This document shows, piece by piece, positions 43,520-54,725 of a DNA stretch of 64,000 bases; the stretch's first letter is position 1, and the number at the start of each line of letters is the position of its first letter. The position numbers and the translations under genes were made by a program. This stretch comes from Berghia stephanieae (lineage: Eukaryota; Mollusca; Gastropoda; Nudibranchia; Aeolidiidae), in the NCBI GenBank assembly GCA_034508935.3, contig CM067444.1, positions 85,044,783 to 85,108,782 on the forward strand, given 5' to 3'. The notes under the pieces were generated by a model. It saw nothing but the letters and a program-made list of their open reading frames with translations. It was not told where the DNA came from and did not search any database.

Positions 43520-46500
43520 TATACCTTATTCATAAAAAAAAAAATGGAAATTCGTTTACTGATGTTGAGAATCTATGGTGACAATTATTACATTAAAGAG
43601 ACATTTTGTGTTTTTTTCTCCATTAAAAGCACTAATTTGAATATATTTGTTTACAAATAAATCTTTATAATTGAAAGCGTTGACATTATGATTTTCGCAT
43701 TTTCTCCTCATTTAGTAATTGTACAATTTTGTGTTATTTCCTCCACTTTTTAATTATGTTTTACAATCTCCTCTCCTTTATTGGGTCAGTATATGTTTGT
43801 ATTATATTATATTTGTTATGCAGAACCATTGTTTGTGACTGACTTTGGGAGGAATCTAGGTGTTGTATTTGACCCATTTTTAACTTTTGACATATTTATT
43901 AATGATTGTATTGCTAAATCGAATCGTCTATTATGATTTTTTATTAGAAATTTTACATATTATTATGATAAAAATGTGTTTGTACCATTGTGTACGTCAA
44001 TTGTTAGGCCAGTCCCAGAATATGGAAATTGTATTTGGGGCCCTATGTACAAAAAAAACAACAAAACAATCAATCTGTCCCCGCAGTTTTTCGCGGCCGC
44101 AAATTTCACCCTTGACCGCATAAAGCCGCAAATTTTTATTTGGCCTAAAAGAGCCGCAATTTTTGCCGTTTGTAGGCTAAATTGACGATTTTTTGTTAAA
44201 AAAAAACAAAAGCTATGAAAAATTGTGAAAAGACGGCGACTTTCAATGCTAGCATCCAAAATTGGCATTAAATAATGAAAAAACATGTCTAGGCCTAGCC
44301 TCCCAGCTCTGTGGCCTAGCCTAGGCTATTGGAGATCCCAAGTTTTGTTTTTCGCCTTTTTTTTTTCTTTTGACTGAAGAGCTCTCACGTCCTTCATCCC
44401 ATAATCCCAATTCCTATTTTTATTTTATTGCCTTCAAAAATTTTACTTTTCAAAGTTTAATTCTTTTCCTGAGAAATTTATCACATTTATCATTTATGTA
44501 AACAAAATGTGTTCTATTAAAATATTTTTCATGAAATGCAATTTCATTTTTAACCACAAGTTGCACTTAGTTTTCATGATAATATCATGAAAACTTTGAT
44601 ATGATTATGATTTTTCATGATTTTTTCCATGTTTTTCATTCAAAAACCCATTAGGCCTATATTGAAATATAAAAGCAATGATAATAATGCTCAAAATTGG
44701 ATAGTAGGTAGAGAATACAAATTTAATGTGCCCCCAATGGAGCATGGATTTTGTTAAGTTTTTCAAATTTTGAATTTTTTATGCGATTGTTCGCTTTGAT
44801 TTCCCAAATTTTAAGAAGCTAAATATATAGTTAATAAAATATTTTTATTACTTCCTTCTTTTTTTTACTTACTTACTATGGCTATTATTATTATTATAAA
44901 AATATTTCAAACCATTCAAAATGTAAATAAATTCATGTTGACATGTTGTGACATCATTATTCTACAATGCCCTATTTGTGTCAATTTTTTACCGTACATG
45001 TTGTTTTAATTGTTTGATTTTTGTAAAACTAGCGGCAATTTTTTGGCAGATTTTGCTTTTTTGATGGCAAATTTTACCATTTTTTATGGCAAATTTTGGC
45101 GTTTGAAATTGCAAAGAACCACGGGGACAGATCAATAGGAATTGAAAATGTGCAAAGGTGAACAACAAGATTGCTTCTTGGGTTGGAATCCATGTCATAC
45201 AAAGAAAGATTATCAACTCTAGATCTCCCAAGTTTAAAATATAGAAGACTTCATGGGGATTTAATTCAGCTATATAAAATTGTTTATTCTCTGTATGTTT
45301 TGGATCCAACAGACCTTTTTACATTCTCTCCTGTTACTTTTTAAAGAGGTGATCAATTTAAAATTTATATTTCAAGTTGTAAAACTAAATTTAGAAATAA
45401 CTCTTTTGTTCATCGTATAGTTAACATTTGGATTCATCGTATAGTTAACATTTGGAATGACATTAAATTTGAAACAAAAAATGCTGAATCAGTTAACCAA
45501 TTTAAGAAATTGAGCGATAAAGAATTGAATCTGCGCGATCAGTAGCACAGGATTTTTGCCCACACATGGGAGGTAGTTCAAGCCAACAGCCACCGGTTCC
45601 ATTCAGCGCTTCTCTATTGATGCCATGCCTTTGGGTAAAATACTCACAACATCTGCCTGTCTGGGATTGTCTTTTTTTCATTTTTTTTTCAACTGAATTT
45701 TATTTCTATTTGGACTCTTTACAATTTATGGAAAGAAAGGACAATTTATCTTGTTTCTGCTGTCATCATTTTATTCATGGTGTTTGGAAAATGGAACATT
45801 TTTTTTTTCTGATTTTAAAACAGACAAATCCTGTTAAGTTAATGAAAAAGTTGGAACTCATAAAGAAAGAATATGCTAATGTCGTCCAAGATGTTTACGC
45901 TATTCAAGAAGCACAAAAGGTATGTGACATTTTGATATTTTGTTGATGATTTAATCATATGTCTTGGAATGAAATGAATACCTTTAAGTTATAACCAATC
46001 ACTGTCATCTTAGTCACACCATGGTTCTATCCTGTGAAAATTTTAAAATATGTTTTGTTTCTCCTTTTTTTTTGTAGGGTATAAGACTCCAAGACTTAAA
46101 ACTACGTAGTTTTGTTGTTTTCTTTTTGTTTCATCACAATATTTTTTCTGGTAGGATTGCATAAGGCAGTTTTTACTTTCTGTATTGGGTTGCTGAAACC
46201 AGTATAAACTCCAGATGTTGGTGTTCTATGCCTTTGAGGTGATTTATACACAAATTAATTATTTTCTTTGTTTTCAGGAATTTTCTGACATGTTTCGCTC
46301 ACAATTGTTAACATTAACAGATGCATTACAGAAATTGGAAATGAATACTGGGGTGAGATATTGATTGGTATTGTTTGATGTATCTCATTATTATTATTAT
46401 TAAATTTTAGTTTTGTTTTGTTTTGTTTTGTTTTTTAATATCGAAAATTTATGAAATTGCTTTTTATCTCCAATTTTTAACAATAGACAAATTGTTTTTT

Positions 46501-49500
46501 GTTGTTTGTTTTTTGTTTTGTTTTTTTTGGGGGGGGGGGGGGGGATTTTGAAGGCACAGAAATTCTGTGGACTCGTTCAATTCAATTTTTTTTAAAAATT
46601 CTTTTAATCAAACATAAATATGATGCAAAACAAGGTCTAGAATAGTTGTTGTATTCAGAAAAAGTCCCAACAAGTTATTTTAATACTAAATTTTATTTCT
46701 TTTTGTGTAAAGAAGAAATAATGATTTTTGAGTGATATATTTTTGACAATGACTCATTTTTCATGAAAATGTGGCTTATAAGATTTTAAAGAGCCCAAAC
46801 AATTATCTATGTTATGCAACTTAGCATGGCTCTCATGCATTTAAAACTCACAGTTTTGTATATACCTCCGTGTTTTGTCCTTAGCATTTCAGTAGTTAGC
46901 TTCTCAACTTAAGGATTTTTCTTTTCTTTTCTTTATTTATTTTTCATAAATAGCAATCCTCAGAGAATAATGAAAAGGAGAGAGAAGTGTTTGGGTCATT
47001 GTCAAGTCTTCTTGGCATTCCACCAGGACAACTTGAGTGTCAGGCTAGTGGAAATGACATCAATGAAATCAACGCAGTGTCTCCCTCTGAATCCTCTTCA
47101 TCTAACTCTGTCACCAATGGTGCTACAGCAAAGGAGGAGAAAGGCAAGAAGTCTTCGAAAAGTCAAGGTTTGTTCATTATTGGGAGAGTATTTTTAGAAG
47201 CAACTTATTTTTCTTTTTTCTTTTGGGTTGGGGTTTTAAACACCCTGAATTTGATCAGCTCATCATCATCGGAAGGGAAATAGGATGTTGGCAAAATGAG
47301 ATCAAAAGATGGATCAGAGTACCAAAATTGTTTTATGTGAACATTGGCGCTGAGGCAGCAGGTTATGCCATTCAGCTACACACGTGTGTGTTTGATTTTG
47401 ATTTAGCCACAAGATTTGAAATGATTTCCATAATCTGATAAATTTGTAATTTGATCTCATTGACTTAGAATGTTGATTTGGGCATTTGTTTTATTTTTCT
47501 CTCTCTTTTTTTTTTTTCACAGTTTACAGATTTAATTGAATATATTTTACAGGATGTTCCATGTGTTATATCATACAGTCAAGCATGTTCCTTGGAGAAG
47601 TCTGTTAGTGTGAATCGAATCAGGAAAAAAAATTGATGATAAAATCCTGAAATACATTTTAAGCAAAGCTTGTGACCACAATTTCTAATGATGGTATTAC
47701 CATTTTGCTCCTGGTGACAGAATAAGTTCAAGAGCTGGGATGACTTTCTTAAATTTTTCACAGGTCTTGCAATCTTTTTTTTTTTTTTTTTGTATCCAGT
47801 TTCTTATATAAGAGATGCACGTAGTTTGATTTGTAACTTTGCTTACCTTTTTGTAAAATTTATTTTAAAAAAACAGATTCTGCAAGTGTATCAAAGAGAA
47901 AGAATTCTGAAGAATTTTGTGAAATTTCAGAAGAAGAATTCCAGTCTGTATCTAAACTTATCAAACAGCGATGTAAAAGAGAAGATGTTAATAAGGTTTG
48001 TTTTGTTTTTTTAAATTTTTATGTGAGTTATTCTTTTGTTTTTGTTTTGTGGGGGCTTTTTGGTGGGAGAGTTGTTGGGTTTGTTTTTTTGTGGTTTTTT
48101 TTTTTGTTTTTTTTTTTTTTTTTTTTGGGGGGGGGGGGGGGGGATTGTCATATGTGGTGCTACACTCATTCATCCTTGTGTAGGAAATTGTTTTTTAAAA
48201 ATAAGAATGACTCTGGGTCATCATAAACCAACAAAGCCTTATAAGTAATGGCGAGATAACTTGATCAATACAATACAGTGCATATGGTGAGACACAAGGA
48301 CCTGGTATGCAAAGTGGGGACCATACCATTCTCTCACACTGCTGCCCCGTGTGTGTATGTGTTATTATTTAATGTGTTTTTATATGAAGACTTTTTAAAG
48401 TCTCCTTCAATCATTTTAAAATATATATTTAGGATTCAAATATAAAAAATTCTTGGGAGAGGGAATATAGGGGTAAAAGGGTTGTTAGGTTGGTGGAGAA
48501 AAAATTAATATAACATGACAGATTCGAATAAGATAAAAAATACAAAACACAAAACGTTTCGGGTTCAATACCTTTCTTCAGCCAATAACAAAAACAATGA
48601 AATTGTTTTGAACGCGAAACTTTCCGTGTTTGGTATTTTGTTCTTTTTCAAAGCTGTTATAATATTCATTTTTGTTCATTACTTTTTACAGTCCACAGCT
48701 TCTAGCAGCTTAGTATCATGACAGAGAATTATGTTTGAACACAGCTTCTAGCAGCTTAGTATCATGACAAAGGATTATGTTTGAACACAGCTTCTAGCAG
48801 CTTAGTGTCATGACAAAGGATTATGTTTGAACACAGCTTCTAGGAGCTTAGTGTCATGACAAAGGATTATGTTTGAACACAGCTTCTAGCAGCTTAGTGT
48901 CATGACAAAGGATTATGTTTGAACACAGCTTCTAGGAGCTTAGTGTCATGACAAAGGATTATGTTTGAACACAGCTTCTAGGAGCTTAGTGTCATGACAA
49001 AGGATTATGTTTGAACACAGCTTCTAGCAGCTTAGTATCATGAAAAAGGACTAGATAAGTAAACTGTAATCTGCTTTCCAAAACCCGGAGAGATGTTACA
49101 ATCACCATGCCTGTAATTACATTCTGACTTACTAGTTACCATGGTATGGTTTTTGTATGTACCTCAGACAAAACGTGACTGGTGTATCTAAGAGTGAAAA
49201 TTGGTTTTAATAACTTTAACTGAAAAATAAAACAAATTTGTTCGATTTTCAATCTTGATGAACTCAAAAGGGTTAATTAATTTTAATAAATGTTTATGGT
49301 TGCACATTTGTAATGCTATTTAAATGATCTTTATTTAAGCTCTGTGTCTGCTTTTTCTTTGCAGGTGTACAGGCAGTTATGGCAACATTTTAAAGAGGAA
49401 AAGAATATGTGAGTTATGAGCAGTTTGCAAAAAAAAAATTGAATTTTAGTTTGATGGACAATCCTTGAATAAATCAGTCGGAAATTTCATTCATTTTTAT

Positions 49501-52126
49501 TGATTAATATGGAAATGTAACAATAACTGGTATGCATCATTGGCAGGCCGAATGATGATTTTAATCCCAGCGGAAAAAATGATTTTCATAATACATGAAT
49601 CGTCATCTTTCTCATCACCCAATGATTTTGATGGCTCAATTGATTGAGCACTTGATTACAGATCAAACTGGCCTCTTTCAAATCTACAGTCAGGGTCAGT
49701 ATCTTTCAAATGGAGCAAACAATGTTTGTTTTTTTTACTGTCTATTCAAATATACAGAAATTGGGATAAACTCTAGTTAATTAGGCTTTATGGCTTTATG
49801 ACTACATTATCGAAATTATGGTGTAAAGTTTTCAAATCTAAAAACTACGATATTCATATTCTTACAATTAGTTTTCTTTCAAGTTCCAACGCATAGTCCT
49901 GTCATCTGCATTTTTTGCCAAATTGGGACCTAAAATTTGCCAAAATTTCCCCAAAAAATCCCAAAATTTGCCAAGAAATTTGCCAAAAAGACCAAAATTT
50001 GCAGAGGAGAACTAAGCGTTTCAGTAAAAATTAACACGCGATACAGAAAAAAATATATATAAAAGACATTTTATTACATTTAAGGAGGCTACATTGATTA
50101 ATTTACACAATAGCGTTGTTACAAAGATTTTAAAGGATCATTATCCATAGAGAGTAGCTTCCCTTGGTTTGGGCCCAGGCAAAGCTGCAACATTTCTCAG
50201 TTTCTCACTTTTTTTTTCGTTATTTTGTTTTCGCTTCTGTTTTTTCCCAAAATTTGCCACGTGATTTGCCAATTATCCCTAAATTTGCCACGATTTGCCA
50301 ATTTTGGGAAATTTGCCAAAATTTGCGGATCGCCCTGATATTTGCGCCCGCAAAAAATGCAGATGACAGATAGTCTGAATTTCGTTTTGCCTTTTACCAC
50401 CAGAGTAGATTTGGTAGTTTCATTCATATTTTTTTTCATCAAAGCACTTTTAAAAATCTGTTTTAAAAATTCACTAATTTTAGATTTATAAAACTTTCCC
50501 CCAACCTCACAGAAATAAACTTTCCCCAAAAGACATGAATGCCATGGGTCTAAGAGTGACAGGAGCAACAGGCGAAGCTAAACTCAAGGTTTGTTACTTT
50601 TGCCTGTGTCAAGATGTAGTGTTCGAATATAGTTTTGCATATCATTTTCAGACCTGAAAACTCTTCCAGATCAGTTTTCATTCCTGATTTCTCTTATTTC
50701 CTTATAAGTTCTCAATTGTAATCACTTAATTTACCACTCAATGGTCGATTTTTCATAGCGAAGAGAAAGGTTGCTCGATGTCTTCTTATCTGTAATGTGC
50801 CCTACTTTGTGCTGCCTGCTCGCTTGAACAATTTGAGTCATTCTCTGATGACAGACATGGAGGTCACTTTTGCATTTTCAGTGTCTCCTATCCCCCAATA
50901 TTTGTTGGTCAAGCTTGACTCCAAGGTACATTTGGCTTGTGTTTTTATAATCTTCACCCATATTTTAGCTTGAGCTCTTTGCATGAAAATTTGTGTTGCA
51001 TTGTTGTGTATATATAATGATATACAATTTTATTAGTGTTTATGTCTATAGATAGTATGTAGATGACGTCACTCAGGCCTTTGTTATTGTTTTTGCCATC
51101 CGCGTTTGTGAGTTGTTCTCACTAAACTGTATTAACCAGACTATAAAAGTTCATGGTTACACATAGTTTGTGTGTTGGTCCGTTATACTTCCGGATGGCA
51201 ATGTTGTGAACTCCTTGGCCAAGTGCATTCTATCTATATTTATTTCAGTTATTCCTTTTAGATAAATAAATATAATAAATACAATTCCAAGGGCAAATTC
51301 TTCTTTATGGTATTTACCAAGGTAGGACTGGAATAACACCAGGAGTCGGCCACAGTGCAGCACAGCAAAGTGAGTAAGGGTGAGGTGATTTGCTCAAGGC
51401 CACATAACATAGCACATCGGGTAGTCAAACTTTTTATCTTTTGGGTAAGAAGCAAAGATCATACTACTATGAACACTTTATTTTGATGACCAGATGATGA
51501 TACTGTTGTCAATTAGTGCTTTGTTCATCTTGCAGTTTGTTGAATATTAGGATTAAACACAGTTGAGTGCTGATTCCTTTGGACTCCACCCCCCCCCCCC
51601 CCCCCCCCCCCAAGTTCTTTTCTTTGATGTGGATTTGTTGATTTTTTTTAAAATGGTGCACTCTCTAGGGAAGCATTTTGTTCGAGAATAGCATTTCCCT
51701 CTGATATCACTATTTTGCAATTTTATCTGTGGAACTTTAAACTGCTCAGCTTTGGGCGAGAATCTTTGATTGTTCTAGCTCTTGCAACAGTATAGTCTTG
51801 TAATGACCATTCTTTCAGCAAGGTATGTCATGGAAAATGTTATGAAAATAGAATGCTGTATTACTCTCATGACTCATAAATTCAAATTAAGAGGAAAGAA
51901 AATTGGTGACACCATGAAGCAAGTCTACTCTATTAGCCTAATCAAGAAAATGTGGCTTGGAAAATTGACTTCTTGATCCAGTTTCTGATAAATGGTTAAA
52001 TGCCATAAGCAGTAGGTTATCAGATGACACGTGTACTAAAGTTAATTTCTTTTTATTTTACATAAACAGGTGCTGAGGGCTCTCAAACTATGTGATATTG
52101 ATAGAAAAGGAGATGTCTCTATGTAA
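36852..52126 (+). CDS. SKA2-like kinetochore protein with SKA1-like C-terminus
   Basis: Nine coding exons: 36852-36884, 43356-43439, 45824-45919, 46278-46352, 46954-47167, 47877-47995, 49365-49408, 50513-50588, 52070-52126. All borders are AG/GT and in phase, giving 265 residues. Residues 1-75 match SKA2 closely: MERAVDTLEGMFNKAEKDLD, then NPVKLMKKLELIKKEY and AIQEAQK (human VDKLELMFQKAESDLD, NPVTLLKELSVIKSRY). SKA2 is the coiled-coil subunit of the SKA complex that couples kinetochores to microtubules. Human SKA2 has 121 residues; here a Ser/Lys-rich linker and a C-terminal piece (EEEFQSVSKLIKQRCKREDV, then VTGATGEAKLKVLRALKLC) add about 145 residues. That piece resembles the SKA1 winged-helix microtubule-binding domain. 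The first intron is 6.5 kb and full of MITEs. Starts 312 bases from ERP29 in opposite orientation. Confidence 0.87.
36952..37125. repeat. Solo arm of the 39.3-kb fold-back element
   Basis: Shares ggcagttta, cccaactcgcccatagg-like, aagttgtgactggaaatt and attttggtatcattattttc with 39300-39490, but no inverted partner was seen beside it. Confidence 0.7.
37549..38073. mobile_element. Tc1/mariner-type MITE, 525 bp
   Basis: The first 20 bases, tagagcagtaaagttaggtg, are exactly inverted at the right end, and the match continues through ccccaaacgtaaac. TA flanks both ends (37547-37548 and 38074-38075), the Tc1/mariner signature. No coding capacity. It sits in intron 1 of the SKA2-like gene. Confidence 0.9.
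38074..39272. other. SKA2-like intron 1, no element recognised
   Basis: AT-rich unique-looking sequence with one G run (about 38312-38322). I see no reading frame or inverted repeat. Confidence 0.35.
39273..39841. mobile_element. Fold-back MITE, 569 bp
   Basis: The left arm runs to about 39500 and the right arm from about 39650; they are inverted copies sharing gtgtcta, cccctaaaacttttagtaaa and taatgataccaaaata when compared strand to strand. The ends are ggagtgtcta type, flanked by taagaaa on both sides (39266-39272, 39842-39848), a probable 7-bp duplication. Confidence 0.75.
39925..40412. mobile_element. MITE with about 60-bp terminal inverted repeats
   Basis: The left end agtctgaataatctactgtg and right end (minus) agtctgaatagtctcccatg continue as diverged inverted repeats through a gcaatgtgc-like block for about 60 bases. 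The interior is AT-rich and non-coding. Confidence 0.65.
40420..41400. repeat. Trinucleotide-rich tract (CAT/CCA/CTA)
   Basis: About 1 kb of imperfect accaccaccacatcatcatc-type blocks repeated every 40-60 bases, ending in two long (CTA)n runs at about 41155-41310. It reads as low-complexity Thr/His/Ser in several frames and is not coding. Confidence 0.9.
41401..42059. other. SKA2-like intron 1, unassigned
   Basis: Only a short (GT)n at about 41732-41757 stands out. Confidence 0.4.
42060..42265 (-). repeat. tRNA-derived SINE, second family, diverged copy
   Basis: Follows the same order as 7490-7715: ataaagtccctttaat, ggtctattctaggggaagac, tgtcaaccgcagctcagcaa, aattggactaggg, aggtggctt. The tRNA head side is eroded. 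Confidence 0.65.
42449..42511. repeat. (TTA)n microsatellite
   Basis: About 20 TTA units in a row. Confidence 0.95.
43480..43520. repeat. (AAT)n microsatellite
   Basis: About a dozen AAT units, 40 bases after the donor of exon 2 of the SKA2-like gene. Confidence 0.9.
43800..44074 (+). mobile_element. CR1-like LINE fossil, left part
   Basis: Reads DLGVVFDPFLTF-like and CTSIVRPVPEYGNCIWGP, the conserved block after the reverse transcriptase of CR1-type ORF2. It is interrupted by the CTGTC element at 44075 and continues at 45131. Confidence 0.65.
44075..45130. mobile_element. CTGTC-type element, 1056 bp
   Basis: The left end ctgtccccg is inverted at the right (cggggacag), and the 6-bp duplication atcaat flanks it (44069-44074 and 45131-45136). 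The inner ends are rich in gccgcaaatttt and ggcaaattttggc blocks, as in the two shorter CTGTC MITEs. No transposase frame is visible, so it is non-autonomous. Confidence 0.88.
45131..45545 (+). mobile_element. CR1-like LINE fossil, right part
   Basis: Continues the interrupted ORF2: GIENVQR, then YKERLSTLDLPSLKYRRLHG, DLIQLYKIVYSL and a C-terminal VNIWNDIKFETKNAESVNQF ending in a stop. Contains stops and a short internal duplication (ttcatcgtatagttaacatttgga twice); a dead copy. Confidence 0.7.
46528..46544. repeat. Poly(G) run
   Basis: About 17 G after a T-rich stretch. Similar T-then-G tracts occur at 26600 and 48100, and a C run at 51590-51611. Confidence 0.85.
48558..48597 (-). ncRNA. 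Degenerate hammerhead-like motif
   Basis: The minus strand has the core order CTGAAGA, a weak stem (GGT/ACC) and CGAAACG. The flanking bases do not form a convincing stem I, so it is probably a decayed copy of a Penelope-type hammerhead. Confidence 0.35.
48694..49050. repeat. 46-bp minisatellite, seven full units plus one partial
   Basis: Units start at 48694, 48740, 48786, 48832, 48878, 48924, 48970 and 49016 with exactly 46-base spacing, each beginning cacagcttctag. Variants alternate at two positions (agcagctt or aggagctt; tagtatc or tagtgtc). It lies in an intron of the SKA2-like gene. Confidence 0.97.
49899..50369. mobile_element. CTGTC-type MITE, 471 bp, copy 2 (reverse orientation)
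   Basis: Same family as 27129-27592 but inverted, with ctgtcatctgcattttttgc at both ends and the 6-bp duplication atagtc (49893-49898, 50370-50375). Shared middle includes tggtttgggcccaggcaaag. Confidence 0.92.
51080..51240. repeat. Outlying copy of the 165-bp repeat
   Basis: Matches the 22.1-23.2 kb units: gagttgttctcactaaact, gactataaaagttcatggtt, gtgtgttggtccgttata. Confidence 0.65.
51255..51475 (-). repeat. tRNA-derived SINE, second family, copy 3
   Basis: Same order as 7490-7715, with aaggtaggactggaataaca, gtcggccacagtgcagcac, gaggtgatttgctcaaggcc and a head with aagatcatactactatgaa. Confidence 0.65.
51590..51611. repeat. Poly(C) run
   Basis: About 21 consecutive C. Confidence 0.9.
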
Positions 52127-53042
52127 TGTGATTCAATGTGCTTGGACCTGGAACTGGAGCAGAAGTTTAGAAACATTGAAATAATTACTTTTATCATTGT
52201 TCTATACTTTGACCACAGCCTCTCTCGGACACTTGTTCATACCGATGTTGGAGGCAGATGACATCAGAGCCCCTTTCATATGCATTTTATACCAATATTG
52301 GAGGTAGATGTTATCAATGGAAACCCCCTTTTGCTCAGGGTCTGACACAGTTCTGTATTTAATCAAATGAGGTGCAAAGGGAAGGAGAATGGGCATTTTC
52401 ATTTAGGCAAATTTTGGTTGGGACTCCAACAAACCTATTCCACCCCCCCACCCCCTCCCCAAAAAAAAAAAGAAAAAAACATGCACCTTAATAGTAATAG
52501 TCCACTTTTCCATGATTCTACAACGCTCAATGCATTTCACGGCCTTTCATTATCTTTCAAGTAGGCTACAGTTGAACCAAATTTCCAGTAAAAGTTGCTT
52601 TTAGACAAAAAGGACTAGCACTCTCAGAATGCATACCACTTCCTATTACCATAATCGGAATCCTTTCTCAGCTAAATCAAGTGGTGCAAGGTCTATTAAC
52701 TGCCTTCCTCGAGGACCAATAATGGGACCAAACTTTGTTTTCTTTGTCATTCATTCTTACACTCACAACAGTATGCCTACCTGCCAACCCAAACTATGAC
52801 AAAACAAGGTCCTCACGGCCACACTATAGGCCAACTCATACCAAGCTTTGATTTAGGTCATCCGCAGATAGAAATTGTATCCTCTCGACCTGCATTAATC
52901 CTTGATCACTCTGTTGTTATTATTTTTCAATGTAAATAAAATCTTTTTGAACAATATAAAAAAAAATATTTTTCACAATATAAGTCATGGTCATGGCTCT
53001 AAAAACTTATATTACTGGTGTAATGAACTAACGTCAGTGAGT
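52127..53042 (+). other. Probable 3' UTR of SKA2-like gene and flank
   Basis: No competing gene. The first clear AATAAA is at 52935-52940, about 810 bases after the stop. Two near copies of ccgatgttggaggcagatga / ccaatattggaggtagatg lie at 52240-52310. Confidence 0.45.
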
Positions 53043-53362
53043 TGAAATTGTAAAAGCAATCGAGGCTTACCTTTAGGGTGAAGATTGTTTGAGATTTTAA
53101 CTCGCTATCATCAGGAACGTAGTCATAATATGCCCTCCCTCATCCTCCCATGTTACTAAGATTCTAATTAATTGTATAAAAATAAGTGCCCATGTTATTT
53201 AAATGTGATGATAGAATCCTGACAACAGTGGAGTTATACACAAGTGTGACTTGCTAAAGTGTGACTGGTCAACGGAAACGTAATACTCATGACTATGTTC
53301 CTGAATTAAAATCTCAAACAATCTTCATCTTACAGGTTAGCCTCGATTGTTTTTACAATTAA
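53043..53362. mobile_element. Hairpin MITE, about 320 bp
   Basis: The left arm (53043-53130) and right arm (53285-53362) are inverted copies sharing caatcgaggct, gaagattgtttgagatttta and caggaac...tagtcat. No target duplication was recognised. Confidence 0.7.
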
Positions 53363-54725
53363 ATCTTATGTGCCTTCCGGAAATCAGTAAGACAATGGTC
53401 GGTATCATTGACCATAACGTGTAAAGTAAAGGCGATTTTCCAGAAGAATGGAACAGACGAAAGTTCTACACATTACATGTGGTGTTAAAACTCTTTTTGT
53501 TCTGATTAAAATCAGCTCTCTTCACTCTCAAATCCCTTGTCAGCACGTAGGCAGGAGAAGAGGGGAGGGTGACTTTCTGGGTTGTTTTGTTAGTTAAAAT
53601 GTCACAACTTTCCACTCACGAGGTGAAGGCCAATTCTAAAGCATTAACCAATCAAATTCAAGTACTATGTTTGTACTATTCTAAATATAGACAGAAAAAA
53701 AAATCCATTCATGAACACAATGAGCTTGTGTGGACAGAGTGGTTAAAACTGACCAGCTCACCCTTAATTTATGGACTGTTGCGTCCAGTGGTCAGCTCCC
53801 TCCTGTCCTAATATATGAACTGTCATGTTAGAGGGGTTAACACAATTTATAATGTATTGTTTGCTTTGTGGAAGTTTGGCTAGGGAACAGGATGAACAGT
53901 AAATGAGTATCTGGATACCTTTAGATTTGGCAATAGTAAATGTAATGTGGAAAGACACTGGTCACCTTTTCACATTATGCCATTGATTCAGCGCATTGCC
54001 TCATCAACATAGCGATCCCTCAGTGTCTTTTTTAGACAAGGGATTCACTTTAGAACACTGTACAAATTACTAAAAACTAAAACTCTTACAATAAACATAA
54101 CCCATGTCAGGTATTTCTTGATTTAATGAGTAAAAAGCCTTACCATGACCAACCAAAGAGTTTTGTGATCATCGCCATCCAATTGATCACTGGTCATGCT
54201 CAACATTGTTTGACTTTACTCTCTGCATAGCACCTAATTGCTCTGCAATCAACACGACTTCACCTATTACAAATCTTGTCCTGTCTGGACTTAATGATCA
54301 ACACTTAAATGCAATATATATGTGTATCAATATGATAATCCCCACATATTTGTAACCATGGAATTAAAATTTTATACTAATGTCATGTCGCATTATGATT
54401 GTGTGTGAAAATACTTTTGTACAATTATCCTTTGAAAATATCAAATATGATTTTATGAATACGTGTATATTTCATGTGGTCAAATTTTTGTATATGTATC
54501 AACTTGGAGTTTTTTTGGGTTTTTTTGTTTTGTTTTTTTGTTGTTGTTATTTTAATTTTAAGATTTATGCTAGATTTGACAATTTTATCAGACATGAATC
54601 AAGTTTTCTGTTTCTGTAATCGCTGTCCTTTGTTGGATTAAATAAATGATAAACACAGTCAAATAGGGTAATCTTGCCTTTAAGAGAACTTTTCCTATTT
54701 AGCTTTGGAAAAATTTAATATATAT
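53363..54725. other. Intergenic, nothing recognised
   Basis: No exon, inverted repeat or SINE was recognised. Confidence 0.4.

Noticed and set aside
43887-44123. Plus-strand frames across 43887-44185
   Set aside because: They mix the end of a dead LINE with the inserted CTGTC element; not a gene.
47223-47438. 71-residue frame after exon 5 of the SKA2-like gene
   Set aside because: It lies in the intron beyond a good donor (47168) and does not continue the SKA2-like protein.
48694-49050. Regularly spaced repeats resembling a CRISPR array
   Set aside because: Units are head to tail with no spacers; it is a minisatellite in an animal intron.
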